The notes under the pieces were generated by a model. The model saw only the letters and a program-made list of their open reading frames with translations, was not told the DNA's origin and searched no databases. The position numbers and the translations under genes were made by a program. DNA of 64,000 bases from the NCBI RefSeq assembly GCF_900099965.1, contig NZ_FNDJ01000038.1, forward strand, positions 34,098 through 98,097, written 5' to 3'. The DNA comes from Nonomuraea jiangxiensis. GTDB lineage: Bacteria > Actinomycetota > Actinomycetes > Streptosporangiales > Streptosporangiaceae. Positions 43,327-51,850 of this stretch are shown here, in pieces (the first letter of the stretch is position 1; the number at the start of each line of letters is the position of its first letter).

Positions 43327-44246
43327 TGACGACCACCGTCGCGCCCCGCCCGACCGCCGCCCCCGCCACCGAGGCCAAGGTCCGGCGCCGCTGGACGCAG
43401 CACGGGCTGCTGTTCGTCGCGCCCTTCCTGGTGATCTACGTGGCCTTCCTGGTCTGGCCGACCCTGCTCGGCTTCCGGATGAGCCTGTCGAGCGTCAACA
43501 TCGCCGGCACCAACGACCACCTCGTCGGGTTCGCCAACTACGCCGAGGCGTTCGGCGACCCCCGGATGTGGCGCTCGCTCTGGAACACGCTGGTGTTCAC
43601 CGTGCTGAGCACGGTCCCGCTGGTGCTGCTCGGGCTCGCGTTCGCGCTGCTGGTGCACCATCTGCGGTTCATGCAGTGGTTGTGGCGGCTGTCGTTCTTC
43701 GGGCCGTTCCTGCTGCCGTCCGCCGTGGTGGCGATCCTGTGGCTGCAGATGATCTACCCGCCCGGCTACGGCCTGCTCAACGGCACGCTGGGCACCGACG
43801 TACTCTGGCTGGGCGACCCCTCGGTGGCCATGTGGTCAATGGTGCTGACGACGGTCTGGTGGACGGTGGGCTTCAACTTCCTGCTGTACCTGGCCGCGCT
43901 GCAGTCGATCCCCCAGCACCTGTACGAGGCCGCCGCCATCGACGGCGCCTCCTCCTGGAGCAAGCTGCGCTCGATCACGCTGCCGCTGCTCCGCAGGACC
44001 ACCGCGCTCATCGTGGTGCTGCAACTGGTGGCCTCGCTGAAGGTCTTCGACCAGATCTACCTGATGACCAGCGGCGGCCCCCAGGACGCCACCCGGCCGA
44101 TCATCGAGTACGCCTACGACGTCGGCTTCACCGGTTACCGCATCGGCTATGCGTCGGCTATCTCGTACATCCTGTTCGTCCTGATCGTCATCGTCTCCCT
44201 GGTGCAGCTCCGGCTGTTCCGCAAGCGGGCGGAGGGCCTGTCATGA
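43326..44246 (+). CDS. Sugar ABC transporter permease (MalF-type, arabinoside importer)
   Basis: A 306-residue permease, about six hydrophobic segments (LLFVAPFLVIYVAFLVWPTLLG first) and an EAA loop (LYEAAAIDGASSWSKLRSI). The ATG shares one base with the stop of the binding-protein gene. Confidence 0.92.
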   Translation: MTTTVAPRPTAAPATEAKVRRRWTQHGLLFVAPFLVIYVAFLVWPTLLGFRMSLSSVNIAGTNDHLVGFANYAEAFGDPRMWRSLWNTLVFTVLSTVPLVLLGLAFALLVHHLRFMQWLWRLSFFGPFLLPSAVVAILWLQMIYPPGYGLLNGTLGTDVLWLGDPSVAMWSMVLTTVWWTVGFNFLLYLAALQSIPQHLYEAAAIDGASSWSKLRSITLPLLRRTTALIVVLQLVASLKVFDQIYLMTSGGPQDATRPIIEYAYDVGFTGYRIGYASAISYILFVLIVIVSLVQLRLFRKRAEGLS

Positions 44247-45076
44247 CCAAGCGGTTCAGCCTCGGCCAGCTCGTCATGCTGGTGGTCGCGCTGGTGCTGG
44301 CGGCCATCTGGCTGGCGCCCATCGCCTGGGCGGTGGCCACCTCGCTCAAGCCCGAGAGCGAGACGACCGTCATTCCCCTCCAGTGGTTCGGCAGCGAGAT
44401 CACCTTCGACTCCTACGCGCTGGTGCTGGAGACCGGGGGGATCGTCAAGTGGGCGATCAACTCGACGGTGACCGCCGTGATCGTGACCTTCCTGACCGTG
44501 CTGTTCTCGGCGATGGCGGCCTACGGGTTCGCGCGCACGCGGTTCCGGGGGCAGCGGGCGCTGCTCGCGCTGATCCTGGCCGGGATCATGGTGCCGCCGC
44601 ACGTGCTGATCGCGCCGCTGTTCGCGGAGATGGTCGCGCTCGGGCTGGTGGACACCTGGTGGGCGATCATCCTGCCGCAGGTGGCCGCGCCGCTGATCGT
44701 GTACATCCTCTTCAAGTTCTTCCAGGACGTGCCGCCTGAGCTGGAGCAGGCGGCGTTCGTGGACGGGGCCGGGCGGTGGCGGGTGTTCTTCACGATCGTG
44801 CTGCCGCTGTCGCGGCCGGTGCTGGCGGCCGTGTCGATCTTCACGTTCATCACCACCTGGAACAACTTCCTCTGGCCGTTCCTGGTGTCCACCGACCCGA
44901 ACACGATGACGTTGCCGGTGGGGCTGGCGAACGTCGTGCAGGGCACGTTCGGGTTGCGGTACGCGCAGATCATGGCCTCGGTCGTGCTCGCCGGGCTGCC
45001 GCTGCTCGTGGTGTTCGTGATGTTCCAGCGGCAGATCATCCGCGGCGTGGCGCACACCGGCCTCGCCGGGCAGTGA
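44243..45076 (+). CDS. Sugar ABC transporter permease (MalG-type, arabinoside importer)
   Basis: A 277-residue permease with an EAA loop (LEQAAFVDGAGRWRVFFTI) and the TTWNNFLWPFLVS segment. ATGA overlap with the MalF-type gene. No ATPase follows; only one base separates its stop from the end of the next gene on the opposite strand. Confidence 0.92.
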   Translation: MTKRFSLGQLVMLVVALVLAAIWLAPIAWAVATSLKPESETTVIPLQWFGSEITFDSYALVLETGGIVKWAINSTVTAVIVTFLTVLFSAMAAYGFARTRFRGQRALLALILAGIMVPPHVLIAPLFAEMVALGLVDTWWAIILPQVAAPLIVYILFKFFQDVPPELEQAAFVDGAGRWRVFFTIVLPLSRPVLAAVSIFTFITTWNNFLWPFLVSTDPNTMTLPVGLANVVQGTFGLRYAQIMASVVLAGLPLLVVFVMFQRQIIRGVAHTGLAGQ

Positions 45077-45077
45077 G

Positions 45078-45770
45078 TCAGCCGGCCTCGTCGTGGATCA
45101 GCAGCATGAACGTGCGAGCGTAGGACAGGCCGGAGGCGGGCCGGGGCCAGGGCAGCTCGGCCAGGACCCGGGAGCCCGGCTCGTGGTAGGCGCCGTCGAC
45201 CCGGATCTCGGCCGTCTCGCCGCCCTCGCCGCCACCGAAGAACGCCTTGACGCCGATCAGGCGCTCCCGCTCGAACGTGCCCTTCAGCGCCGGGGCCAGG
45301 TGCGGGAGCAGCACGTGGTCCACGGCCCAGCGCTGCACGACGTCGTGGTCGTCGCCGGTGCCCCATCCGATGATGCCGCCGTGGACGGCGTGCCAGCCGG
45401 GGAAACCGGCGGGATCGTCGGGCGGGAAGTGGCCGGCGTGGGTGCCGTCCTGGGCGAGGAGTTCCAGCAGCGCGCTGCCGGTGGTGCCGAGCCACATCTC
45501 GACGGCCCGGCCGACGGCCTCCTCGACGGTGCCGCCGTAGCCGGAGACGCAGTCACTGATCGTGGTCTCCTCGGGGAGGTCGACGTTGAGCACGAAGTGG
45601 AGGTCGAGGTGGGCGGCGCTGCCGGTGTGGTCCTCGCCGAGCATGACCGCGAGCGTGCCGGGGCCCTTCGCCATGCCGTCGCGGACCTCCCACGGCCGGC
45701 CCATGACCGCGCTCAGCCGCTCCGCGACCAGGCCCAGCACCACGTCGTCCGCCAAGCGCGTCTCGTCCAT
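45078..45770 (-). CDS. Uncharacterised protein, possibly DUF6348 family
   Basis: A 230-residue soluble protein without signal or membrane segments. Landmarks are LDLHFVLNVDLPEETTISDCVSGYGG, the Trp/His-rich FPGWHAVHGGIIGWGTGDDHDVVQRW and IRVDGAYHEPGS. I recall similar proteins annotated as DUF6348 in actinomycetes, but this is from memory. No function can be proposed. It converges with the permease gene almost stop to stop. Confidence 0.6.
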   Translation of the reverse strand: MDETRLADDVVLGLVAERLSAVMGRPWEVRDGMAKGPGTLAVMLGEDHTGSAAHLDLHFVLNVDLPEETTISDCVSGYGGTVEEAVGRAVEMWLGTTGSALLELLAQDGTHAGHFPPDDPAGFPGWHAVHGGIIGWGTGDDHDVVQRWAVDHVLLPHLAPALKGTFERERLIGVKAFFGGGEGGETAEIRVDGAYHEPGSRVLAELPWPRPASGLSYARTFMLLIHDEAG

Positions 45771-45904
45771 CGCAACCCTTCGGCTGTCGTCGGCAGGCCA
45801 CGGGTCAGGCTAGCGCTTTTGATCATCGACCGTCACGGGCGCGCGGCCCTCGCCGTTGCCCATTGCCAGGGAATCACCAGGAAGGGCCGGTAGTCTCCGT
45901 CCGC

Positions 45905-46084
45905 ATGAACTGGCAGCGCGAAACGAACAATGCGCTGGTCAGGTTCACCGGATTCCCGATCGGACGGGTTCGGGAGGAGCCGCCTCCCCCTCCGGTCCCC
46001 GAGATCAGACCGCCCGCGGATCCGCAAACCGACCGGCTGCCCGAAGCATCCCTCCTGTCGCCCGTACGGGGGGACGTCACGTGA
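45905..46084 (+). CDS. Small 59-residue ORF coupled to the glycosyltransferase
   Basis: Encodes 59 residues: a basic N-terminus (NNALVRFTGFPIGRVREE) followed by a proline-rich tail (PPPPPVPEIRPPADPQ). Its TGA overlaps the GTG of the glycosyltransferase (GTGA, 46081-46084), the coupling seen in real operons here. Whether it is translated as a protein or acts as a leader peptide is unknown. Confidence 0.5.
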   Translation: MNWQRETNNALVRFTGFPIGRVREEPPPPPVPEIRPPADPQTDRLPEASLLSPVRGDVT

Positions 46085-47247
46085 GAATCCGTTACCTCAT
46101 GCTGGACGCTTATGGCGGCGGCGGCACCGTCCGCACGGTCGTGAGCCAGGCGAACGCGATGGCGGCGGCGGGGCACCGCGTGGAGCTGGTCAGCCTGGTA
46201 CGGCGGCGCGAGACGCCGCAGTTCGCACCTGACCCGAGGGTCACCGTCACCACGCTGGTGGACCAGCGCGGAGGCCGGCAGCCGGACTCGGCCGGGCGCC
46301 GGGCCTGGCGCCGGATCCGCGGGAACGTGGTGCCGCGCGGGGAGTTCGCGGCCGGCCACTTCACCGAGCGGGTCGAGCGGGCCGCGCTGGACTACGTCTC
46401 CGGACTGCGTGACGGCATCCTGGTCACCACCCGGCCCGCGCTGAACCTGATCTCCGCCCGCCGTACCCCCGGCTCGGTCGTCAGGGTCGCCCAGGAGCAC
46501 ATGAACCTGACGGCCTATCCCGAGAGCATCCGCAACGAGATCGCCCGCCACTACGGGCGGCTCGACGCGATCACGGTGCTGACGCGGACGAACCGGCTCG
46601 AATACCAGCGGCTGCTGCCCGGCACCCCGATCGTGCAGCTCCCGAACGCCGTTCACCGGGTCGAGCGGGAACGTTCCCAGCAGGTCAATCCCGTCGTGGT
46701 GGCGGCCGGGCGGCTGGTGCCGCAGAAGGGGTTCGACCTGCTCATCCAGGCGTTCGCGCAGGTGGTGCCTGAGCATCCGGACTGGCGGCTGCGCATCTTC
46801 GGCACCGGTCCGCGCGGGACCGAGCTCGCCGGGCTCGTCGAGCAGTACGGGCTGGGCGGGCACGTGACGTTGCCCGGGCGTACCGAGCGGCTGGACAAGG
46901 AGCTGGCCGACGCCTCCGTGTACGCGCTGAGCTCCCGCTTCGAGGGCCTGCCCATGGTGATGATCGAGGCCATGACGCACGCGCTGCCCGTGGTCGCCTT
47001 CGACTGCCCGACGGGGCCGGGGGACGTGCTGACGGACGGCGTGGACGGGGTGCTCGTACCGCCCCGGGACGTCGACGCGCTGGCCGCCACGCTGAAGCGG
47101 GTCATCGCCGACCGCGACCTGCGGCTCAGCCTGGGGACGGCGGCGGCCAAGACGGCGCTGTCGTACGGGGCGGACCAGGTGATGCCGCGGTGGGAGAAGC
47201 TGTTCGAGATGCTGTCGAGGGGGGAGCGCGTGATCGACGGCTTCTGA
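46081..47247 (+). CDS. GT4-family glycosyltransferase
   Basis: A 388-residue GT-B fold enzyme. The N-terminal domain starts IRYLMLDAYGGGGTVRTVVSQANAM; the C-terminal nucleotide-sugar domain has VVAAGRLVPQKGFDLLIQAF, RIFGTGPRGTEL and the donor-binding EGLPMVMIEAMTHALPVVAFD (E-x7-E pattern). It is similar to glycosyltransferases that make teichoic-acid or exopolysaccharide chains. Donor and acceptor are unknown. Confidence 0.87.
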   Translation: MRIRYLMLDAYGGGGTVRTVVSQANAMAAAGHRVELVSLVRRRETPQFAPDPRVTVTTLVDQRGGRQPDSAGRRAWRRIRGNVVPRGEFAAGHFTERVERAALDYVSGLRDGILVTTRPALNLISARRTPGSVVRVAQEHMNLTAYPESIRNEIARHYGRLDAITVLTRTNRLEYQRLLPGTPIVQLPNAVHRVERERSQQVNPVVVAAGRLVPQKGFDLLIQAFAQVVPEHPDWRLRIFGTGPRGTELAGLVEQYGLGGHVTLPGRTERLDKELADASVYALSSRFEGLPMVMIEAMTHALPVVAFDCPTGPGDVLTDGVDGVLVPPRDVDALAATLKRVIADRDLRLSLGTAAAKTALSYGADQVMPRWEKLFEMLSRGERVIDGF

Positions 47248-47404
47248 ACCCGCCTTCGGCGGCCAAATTTCGTAATTTCTGGCTATAACACCAAAAGATC
47301 TACGTTGTCGTATTCGCCGTAGAAATCGGGGTTTTCGCGGCTTTTGTCATGAAATGTCAGGCATTTCGTCAAAAGTAGTGCAAGACGCGCGGCAGCCTGA
47401 GCGC

Positions 47405-48292
47405 ATGCGTAACCGGAAAGCTCGTCTCGCCACCATGGCAGGCGCTGTTGCCCTGGTCACAGGGCTCGCCGTGCCGGCCTATGCACAGGTGCCCACCCAG
47501 ACCACCGCCTCCACGGTCGCCTCCACAGCCGCCGCGCCCAGAGTGCATGGACGCGCCGCCTACCTGATGGACGCCTCGTCCGGCCAGGTTCTGTACAGCA
47601 AGAACGCCACCGAACGGATGCCCGTCGCCAGCCTCACCAAGACCATGACGGCATATGTCGTCCTGAAAACCGCCAAGCCCACCGACCTGGTCCGGATCCG
47701 CGCCGCGGACGTCGACTACGCGGTGAACGGCGGCGGCACCACCGCCGACCTGCGGCCCGGCGACCGCATCCCGGTCGGCGAGCTCCTGTACGGCCTGCTG
47801 CTGCCCTCCGGCGCCGACGCCGCCCACGCCCTGGCCCGCACGTACGGCCCCGGCGTCAAGGGCTTCGTGGCCAAGATGAACCAGACGGCCCGCAGTCTCG
47901 GCATGAACGACACCCAGTACGTCAACGCCGACGGCCTGCCCACTCCGGACGGCGACGGCTACTCCACCGCCAAGGACCAGTCCGTCCTGGCCACCGCGGC
48001 GCTGAAGAACCCGCTGATCAAGGCCGCGACCAGCGCCCAGGACCACTCGCTGGACGCCAACGGTGATCACCGCTCGTACGACTGGCACAGCACCAACCAC
48101 CTGCTCGGCGACCCCGGCGTGATCGGGCTCAAGACCGGCTACACCCGGGCGGCCGGCTACTGCCTGGCCTACGCCGCCGACCAGGACGGGCACCGCCTGA
48201 TCGGGGTGCTGCTGGGCGAGTCGGACTCCAGCCGCCGCTTCTCAACAGCCGAGTCCCTCCTCTCCTGGGGTCAAACCCGCCTCGCCGCCTGA
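47405..48292 (+). CDS. Secreted D-alanyl-D-alanine carboxypeptidase (penicillin-binding protein family)
   Basis: A 295-residue S11 peptidase trimming peptidoglycan stem peptides. Signal peptide about 1-27, then the SxxK motif SLTK (Ser76, Lys79), the second motif as SGA (135-137) where SGN is more usual, and KTG (243-245). Short for class A carboxypeptidases: the C-terminal membrane anchor domain is missing, so it may be free outside the cell. The A+T-richer 157 bases before it presumably hold the promoter. Confidence 0.88.
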   Translation: MRNRKARLATMAGAVALVTGLAVPAYAQVPTQTTASTVASTAAAPRVHGRAAYLMDASSGQVLYSKNATERMPVASLTKTMTAYVVLKTAKPTDLVRIRAADVDYAVNGGGTTADLRPGDRIPVGELLYGLLLPSGADAAHALARTYGPGVKGFVAKMNQTARSLGMNDTQYVNADGLPTPDGDGYSTAKDQSVLATAALKNPLIKAATSAQDHSLDANGDHRSYDWHSTNHLLGDPGVIGLKTGYTRAAGYCLAYAADQDGHRLIGVLLGESDSSRRFSTAESLLSWGQTRLAA

Positions 48293-48937
48293 CCCGGCCA
48301 CACACCCCACCCAACCGACCAAGCGGGACCACCCACCCACCCCCCGACCCCGCCCCTCCCCACGACCCCACCGCCCGCATAGCCCACGGCCTGCATTGCC
48401 CCACCGGCACCACTCCCAAAGGCCCCACACGCCCACATCCCCACGCACGGCCCCACCGCCCACAGGCCCAACGCCCACCCGGTCCACGGCCCATCGCCCA
48501 CATGACCCCACCCGTCCAGACGGCCCCAGGGTCCGCGCGACCCGACCACCCGCAGGACCACCCCACGGCCCCCGCTTGGCCGCATCACCACACCCCAGCC
48601 GGACGGGGCACCTCGCCCCATCCGGCCGCACACCACCAGCCCCCACCGGGCGCAGGCGTCCGCTGGCCAGCGGCGCGCAGATGGTGACAACGGACCCAGC
48701 CCCCACCCGGGCGCAGGAGTCCGGGGGCGTGGGAGATCGCTCGCCAGTTGACGCACGGCCCCATCCCGGGCGCAGGAGGCGGACTGACGCCGGGCGTGCG
48801 GTGCTCGGCGGGGGTGAGCCCGGCCAATGTGGCGCCTGATGGTGTGAAACCCGGACGTGCGCCGTTCGACAGCCGTGGATGCGGCCGGGGACCAGAGGCC
48901 ATGGACGGTGTTGATCCTTTGGGTTAGTTTGCCCGAC
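48293..48937. repeat. C-rich gene-free tract
   Basis: About 400 bases (48300-48700) on the plus strand are a cytosine-rich low-complexity run with recurrent CCCAC, CCACC and GCCCAC units, hence G-rich on the other strand. Open frames here are composition artefacts with Pro/His/Thr or Gly/Trp-only content. No RNA gene was recognised. Confidence 0.7.
48638..48781. repeat. Three 25-base direct repeats, 60-base period
   Basis: Near-identical units centred on CCGGGCGCAGG start at 48638, 48698 and 48757. The first two share AGCCCCCACC before and GTCCG after the core. The steady 60-base spacing suggests a duplicated module or binding sites on one DNA face. Confidence 0.65.
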
Positions 48938-49993
48938 ATGAGGCTTCGAATCGCGTTGAGTGCGCTGTCAGCGGCCGTCGTGCTCGGTGCGCCGCTTCCC
49001 GCCCACGCCGCCCCGCACACGCTCGGCTGGAACCTCAAGCCGACCGGGGTGACGGCGCGCCTGCGCGGCCTGTCGCCGGTGAGCCGCGACGTCGTGTGGG
49101 CCTCGGGCTCGGCGGGCACAGTGCTACGGACCGTGGACGGCGGGCGTACCTGGCAGAACGTGTCCCCGCCCGGCACGACCGCGCTCGAGTTCCGCGACAT
49201 CGAGGCGTTCGACTCGCGCCGGGCCGTGGCACTGTCCATCGGCGCGGGTACGGACTCCCGCGTCTACCGGACCAGCGACGGCGGGCGTACGTGGACGGAG
49301 ACGTTCAGGAACGACGAGCCGCGGGCGTTCTACGACTGCATGGCCTTCTTCGACCCCCGGCACGGGCTGGCCATGAGCGACCCCGTGGACGGCAAATTCC
49401 GCATCCTGGCGACGGAGGACGGCGGGCGGAGCTGGCGGGTGCTGCCGTCCGCCGGCATGCCGCAGGCCCTGCCGGGCGAGGCCGGGTTCGCGGCGAGCGG
49501 GCAGTGCCTGGTCACGGCGGGCGGGCAGGACGTGTGGCTGGCCGCCGGCGGGGCCGAGCGGTCCCGGGTGTTCCACTCGGGCGATCGCGGGCGTACGTGG
49601 ACCGTGGCCGACACGCCGATCCCCGCCGGCGACCCGGCCCGGGGCGTCTTCGCGCTGGCCTTCCGCGACCGGCACCGGGGCATCGCGGTCGGCGGCGACT
49701 ACCGGCCCGAGCAGCAGTCACCCGTCGCCGGGGCGGTGACCAGGAACGGCGGGGCCTCCTGGGCCGCCGCCGCCACGCCGCCTCCCGCGTACCGGTCGGG
49801 GGTGACCTGGCTGCCGTACCTGCCGTTCGCGGCCGTGGCGGTGGGGCCGTCCGGGAGCGATGTGACGTACTCGGGCGGGAGGACCTGGGAGACGTTCGAC
49901 GGCGGCTCGTTCGACACGGTGTCGTGCGCGCCGGACCGGTCGTGCTGGGCGTCGGGCGAGCAGGGCCGCGTCGCCAGGCTGACCATCAGGTGA
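48938..49993 (+). CDS. Secreted BNR/YCF48-like beta-propeller protein
   Basis: A 351-residue exported protein with a signal peptide ending AHA (about residue 24). It contains four clear Asp-box-like units (VDGGRTWQN, SDGGRTWTE, EDGGRSWRV, DRGRTWTV) and weaker ones (NGGASW, SGGRTWET), typical of sialidase-like or Ycf48-like propellers. The glycosidase residues of sialidases are not evident. Such proteins are often annotated as oxidoreductase by transfer, for which I see no support. Confidence 0.82.
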   Translation: MRLRIALSALSAAVVLGAPLPAHAAPHTLGWNLKPTGVTARLRGLSPVSRDVVWASGSAGTVLRTVDGGRTWQNVSPPGTTALEFRDIEAFDSRRAVALSIGAGTDSRVYRTSDGGRTWTETFRNDEPRAFYDCMAFFDPRHGLAMSDPVDGKFRILATEDGGRSWRVLPSAGMPQALPGEAGFAASGQCLVTAGGQDVWLAAGGAERSRVFHSGDRGRTWTVADTPIPAGDPARGVFALAFRDRHRGIAVGGDYRPEQQSPVAGAVTRNGGASWAAAATPPPAYRSGVTWLPYLPFAAVAVGPSGSDVTYSGGRTWETFDGGSFDTVSCAPDRSCWASGEQGRVARLTIR

Positions 49994-50092
49994 TCCGGCA
50001 GGTAATCCGGCCGCACATGTGACGGTCCCGGCTGACGCCGCGCCGCCGTCTTCCCGCACGGTGCACGATCACCCTCGTGGGCGGGTGCGCGG

Positions 50093-50722
50093 TCAGCGGA
50101 CGCCGCGGGGGCGGAACTGGATGCTGATGCGGGGGCCCGTCGGGCGGGAGGTCTTCGGGATGGCGTGCTCCCAGGTGCGCTGGCAGCTTCCGCCCATCAC
50201 GATCAGGTCGCCGTGGCCCAGCTCGTGGCGGAGCGAGTGGCCGCCACCGCGGGGTCTCAGGAGGAGGGGGCGCGGGCAGCCGACGGAGATGATGGCGACC
50301 ATGGTGTCCTCCGTGCCGCCCCGGCCGATCGTGTCGCCGTGCCAGGCCACGCTGTCGCGGCCGTCGCGGTAGAAGCAGAGGCCGGCCGTGCGGAACGGCT
50401 CGCCCAGCTCCTCCTCGTAGTGGGCGTTGAGGGCGCGCCTGGCCTCTTCGAGGATCGGATGGGGCAGGGGGTCGTCCTCGTCGTAGAACTTCAGGAGCCG
50501 GGGGACGTCGACCACCCGGTCGTACATCCGCCGGCGCTCCGCCTGCCAGGGGACCGACTCCGCCAGCCGCTCGTAGAGCTGGTCGGCACCCGTCAGCCAG
50601 CCGGGGCGCAGGTCGAACCACGCGCCACGACTGAGCTTCGTCCTACGGACCGTGGCACCGAGTGGGCCGACCCTGAGCTCTTCGTCAAGATCGAGCAGAG
50701 ATGCTTGGAAAATCGGTCCCAT
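50093..50722 (-). CDS. AlkB-like Fe(II)/2-oxoglutarate dioxygenase
   Basis: A 209-residue member of the AlkB family, which repairs alkylated nucleic acids. Iron ligands are His128 and Asp130 in AWHGDTIG and His186 in TWEHAIPK; RISIQFRPR near the end matches the 2-oxoglutarate-binding RxSxxFR pattern. I placed the start at ATG 50722 (MGPIFQASLLDLDEE); an upstream frame extension to 50785 is possible. It stands alone between a propeller gene and a VOC gene. Confidence 0.87.
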   Translation of the reverse strand: MGPIFQASLLDLDEELRVGPLGATVRRTKLSRGAWFDLRPGWLTGADQLYERLAESVPWQAERRRMYDRVVDVPRLLKFYDEDDPLPHPILEEARRALNAHYEEELGEPFRTAGLCFYRDGRDSVAWHGDTIGRGGTEDTMVAIISVGCPRPLLLRPRGGGHSLRHELGHGDLIVMGGSCQRTWEHAIPKTSRPTGPRISIQFRPRGVR

Positions 50723-50894
50723 GGCATCGAGTCTATGCCATAGTTCAAACAGATATTCGACTGCATTGGGGGTCGCATTCCGCACGCGGGTCGTGCCAGG
50801 CTTGCAGTCGCCGGAAACGAGTGGCGTCGCCTCTCAGACCGCGCCGCGAGGCGAAGAGGCCACCCCCCGCTTCGTCACACGAAGGAGCACATGC

Positions 50895-51662
50895 ATGCTC
50901 ACCACCGATTACCTTCCGGGCACACCCTGCTGGCTGGACGTCAACAGCCCTGATGTGGCGGCCTCCACCGCGTTCTACACCGGGCTGTTCGGGTGGGAGT
51001 CCGTCTCGCTGGGCCCCGCGAACAACGACTACCGCTTCTGCCAGGTCGGCGGGAGAACGGTCGCCGGCATCGGCAAGGCCACCGGGAACAACCCGGCCCG
51101 GCCCTGGACGATCTACTTCCACACGCCCGACGCCGACGCCATCACCAAGACGATCGAGCAGGCGGGCGGCAAGGTCCTGGCGGCGCCGTTCGACATCGTG
51201 GGGCAGGGCCGGATGGCCATGTTCGCCGATCCGGCAGGGGCCATGTTCGCGGTGTGGCAGCCGGGGGCGACCCAAGGGCTCGGCCTGGTCACGGACCCGG
51301 GCTCGCTGAGCTGGGTCGAGCTCTACTCCCCCGACCCCGCCGGCATCCGCTCCTTCTACGGAGCGGTCTTCGGCTGGCGTGTCGAGGAGATGCCGATGGG
51401 TGACATGCCCTACCCCGTCATCTCTCCCGCCGAGGGCGGCGAGTCGTCGGCCATGGGCGGGATCTGCCAGGCCGAGACCGGGGACGGCGCACACTGGCTG
51501 CCGTACTTCGAGGTGTCCGACTGCGACGCCACGATGACCCAGGCGCAACGTCTCGGCGGCACCGTGCAGTCTCCGGCGATGGCGGTGGAAGAGGTCGGCC
51601 GCATGGGCGTCCTCGTCGACCCCTTCGGCGCCCGGTTCGCGGTCCTCACCAGCTCGACCTAG
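50895..51662 (+). CDS. Two-domain VOC (glyoxalase-like) protein
   Basis: A 255-residue protein with two tandem VOC modules (about 5-125 and 135-255). Each has the FYTGLFGWE / FYGAVFGWR strand-helix signature and the C-terminal FADPAGAMFAVWQ / LVDPFGARFAVLT strand. This order is common in actinomycete proteins like Streptomyces hydroxylase (27 kDa antigen Cfp30B-like) annotations. GAAGGAG lies upstream. No substrate is suggested. Confidence 0.85.
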   Translation: MLTTDYLPGTPCWLDVNSPDVAASTAFYTGLFGWESVSLGPANNDYRFCQVGGRTVAGIGKATGNNPARPWTIYFHTPDADAITKTIEQAGGKVLAAPFDIVGQGRMAMFADPAGAMFAVWQPGATQGLGLVTDPGSLSWVELYSPDPAGIRSFYGAVFGWRVEEMPMGDMPYPVISPAEGGESSAMGGICQAETGDGAHWLPYFEVSDCDATMTQAQRLGGTVQSPAMAVEEVGRMGVLVDPFGARFAVLTSST

Positions 51663-51701
51663 GGCGACGTTCTCGTACGGGCTCGTCCCGTGCGAACGGA
51701 A

Positions 51702-51745
51702 GACGGTCGGCCTGCGCGGCACGCAGTCCGCACAGACCGACCGTC
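51702..51745 (+). terminator. Hairpin after the VOC gene
   Basis: GACGGTCGG (51702-51710) pairs with CCGACCGTC (51737-51745); the loop holds a second small stem CTGCG/CGCAG. It lies 40 bases after the stop. Confidence 0.55.
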
Positions 51746-51850
51746 ATCCCGAGCCCAGAGCGCTTTCCCAGCTCAGGGGCTACCTGCGAGTTCCTCATTC
51801 CCCCGGCCGAGGGCCCCTAACATCGGGCCGCGTTCTCCTGTAACGTCTCA

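Noticed and set aside
48271..49239. Proline-, glycine- or arginine-rich open frames in the C-rich tract
   Set aside because: Low-complexity composition on all frames, no start signals and no family similarity.
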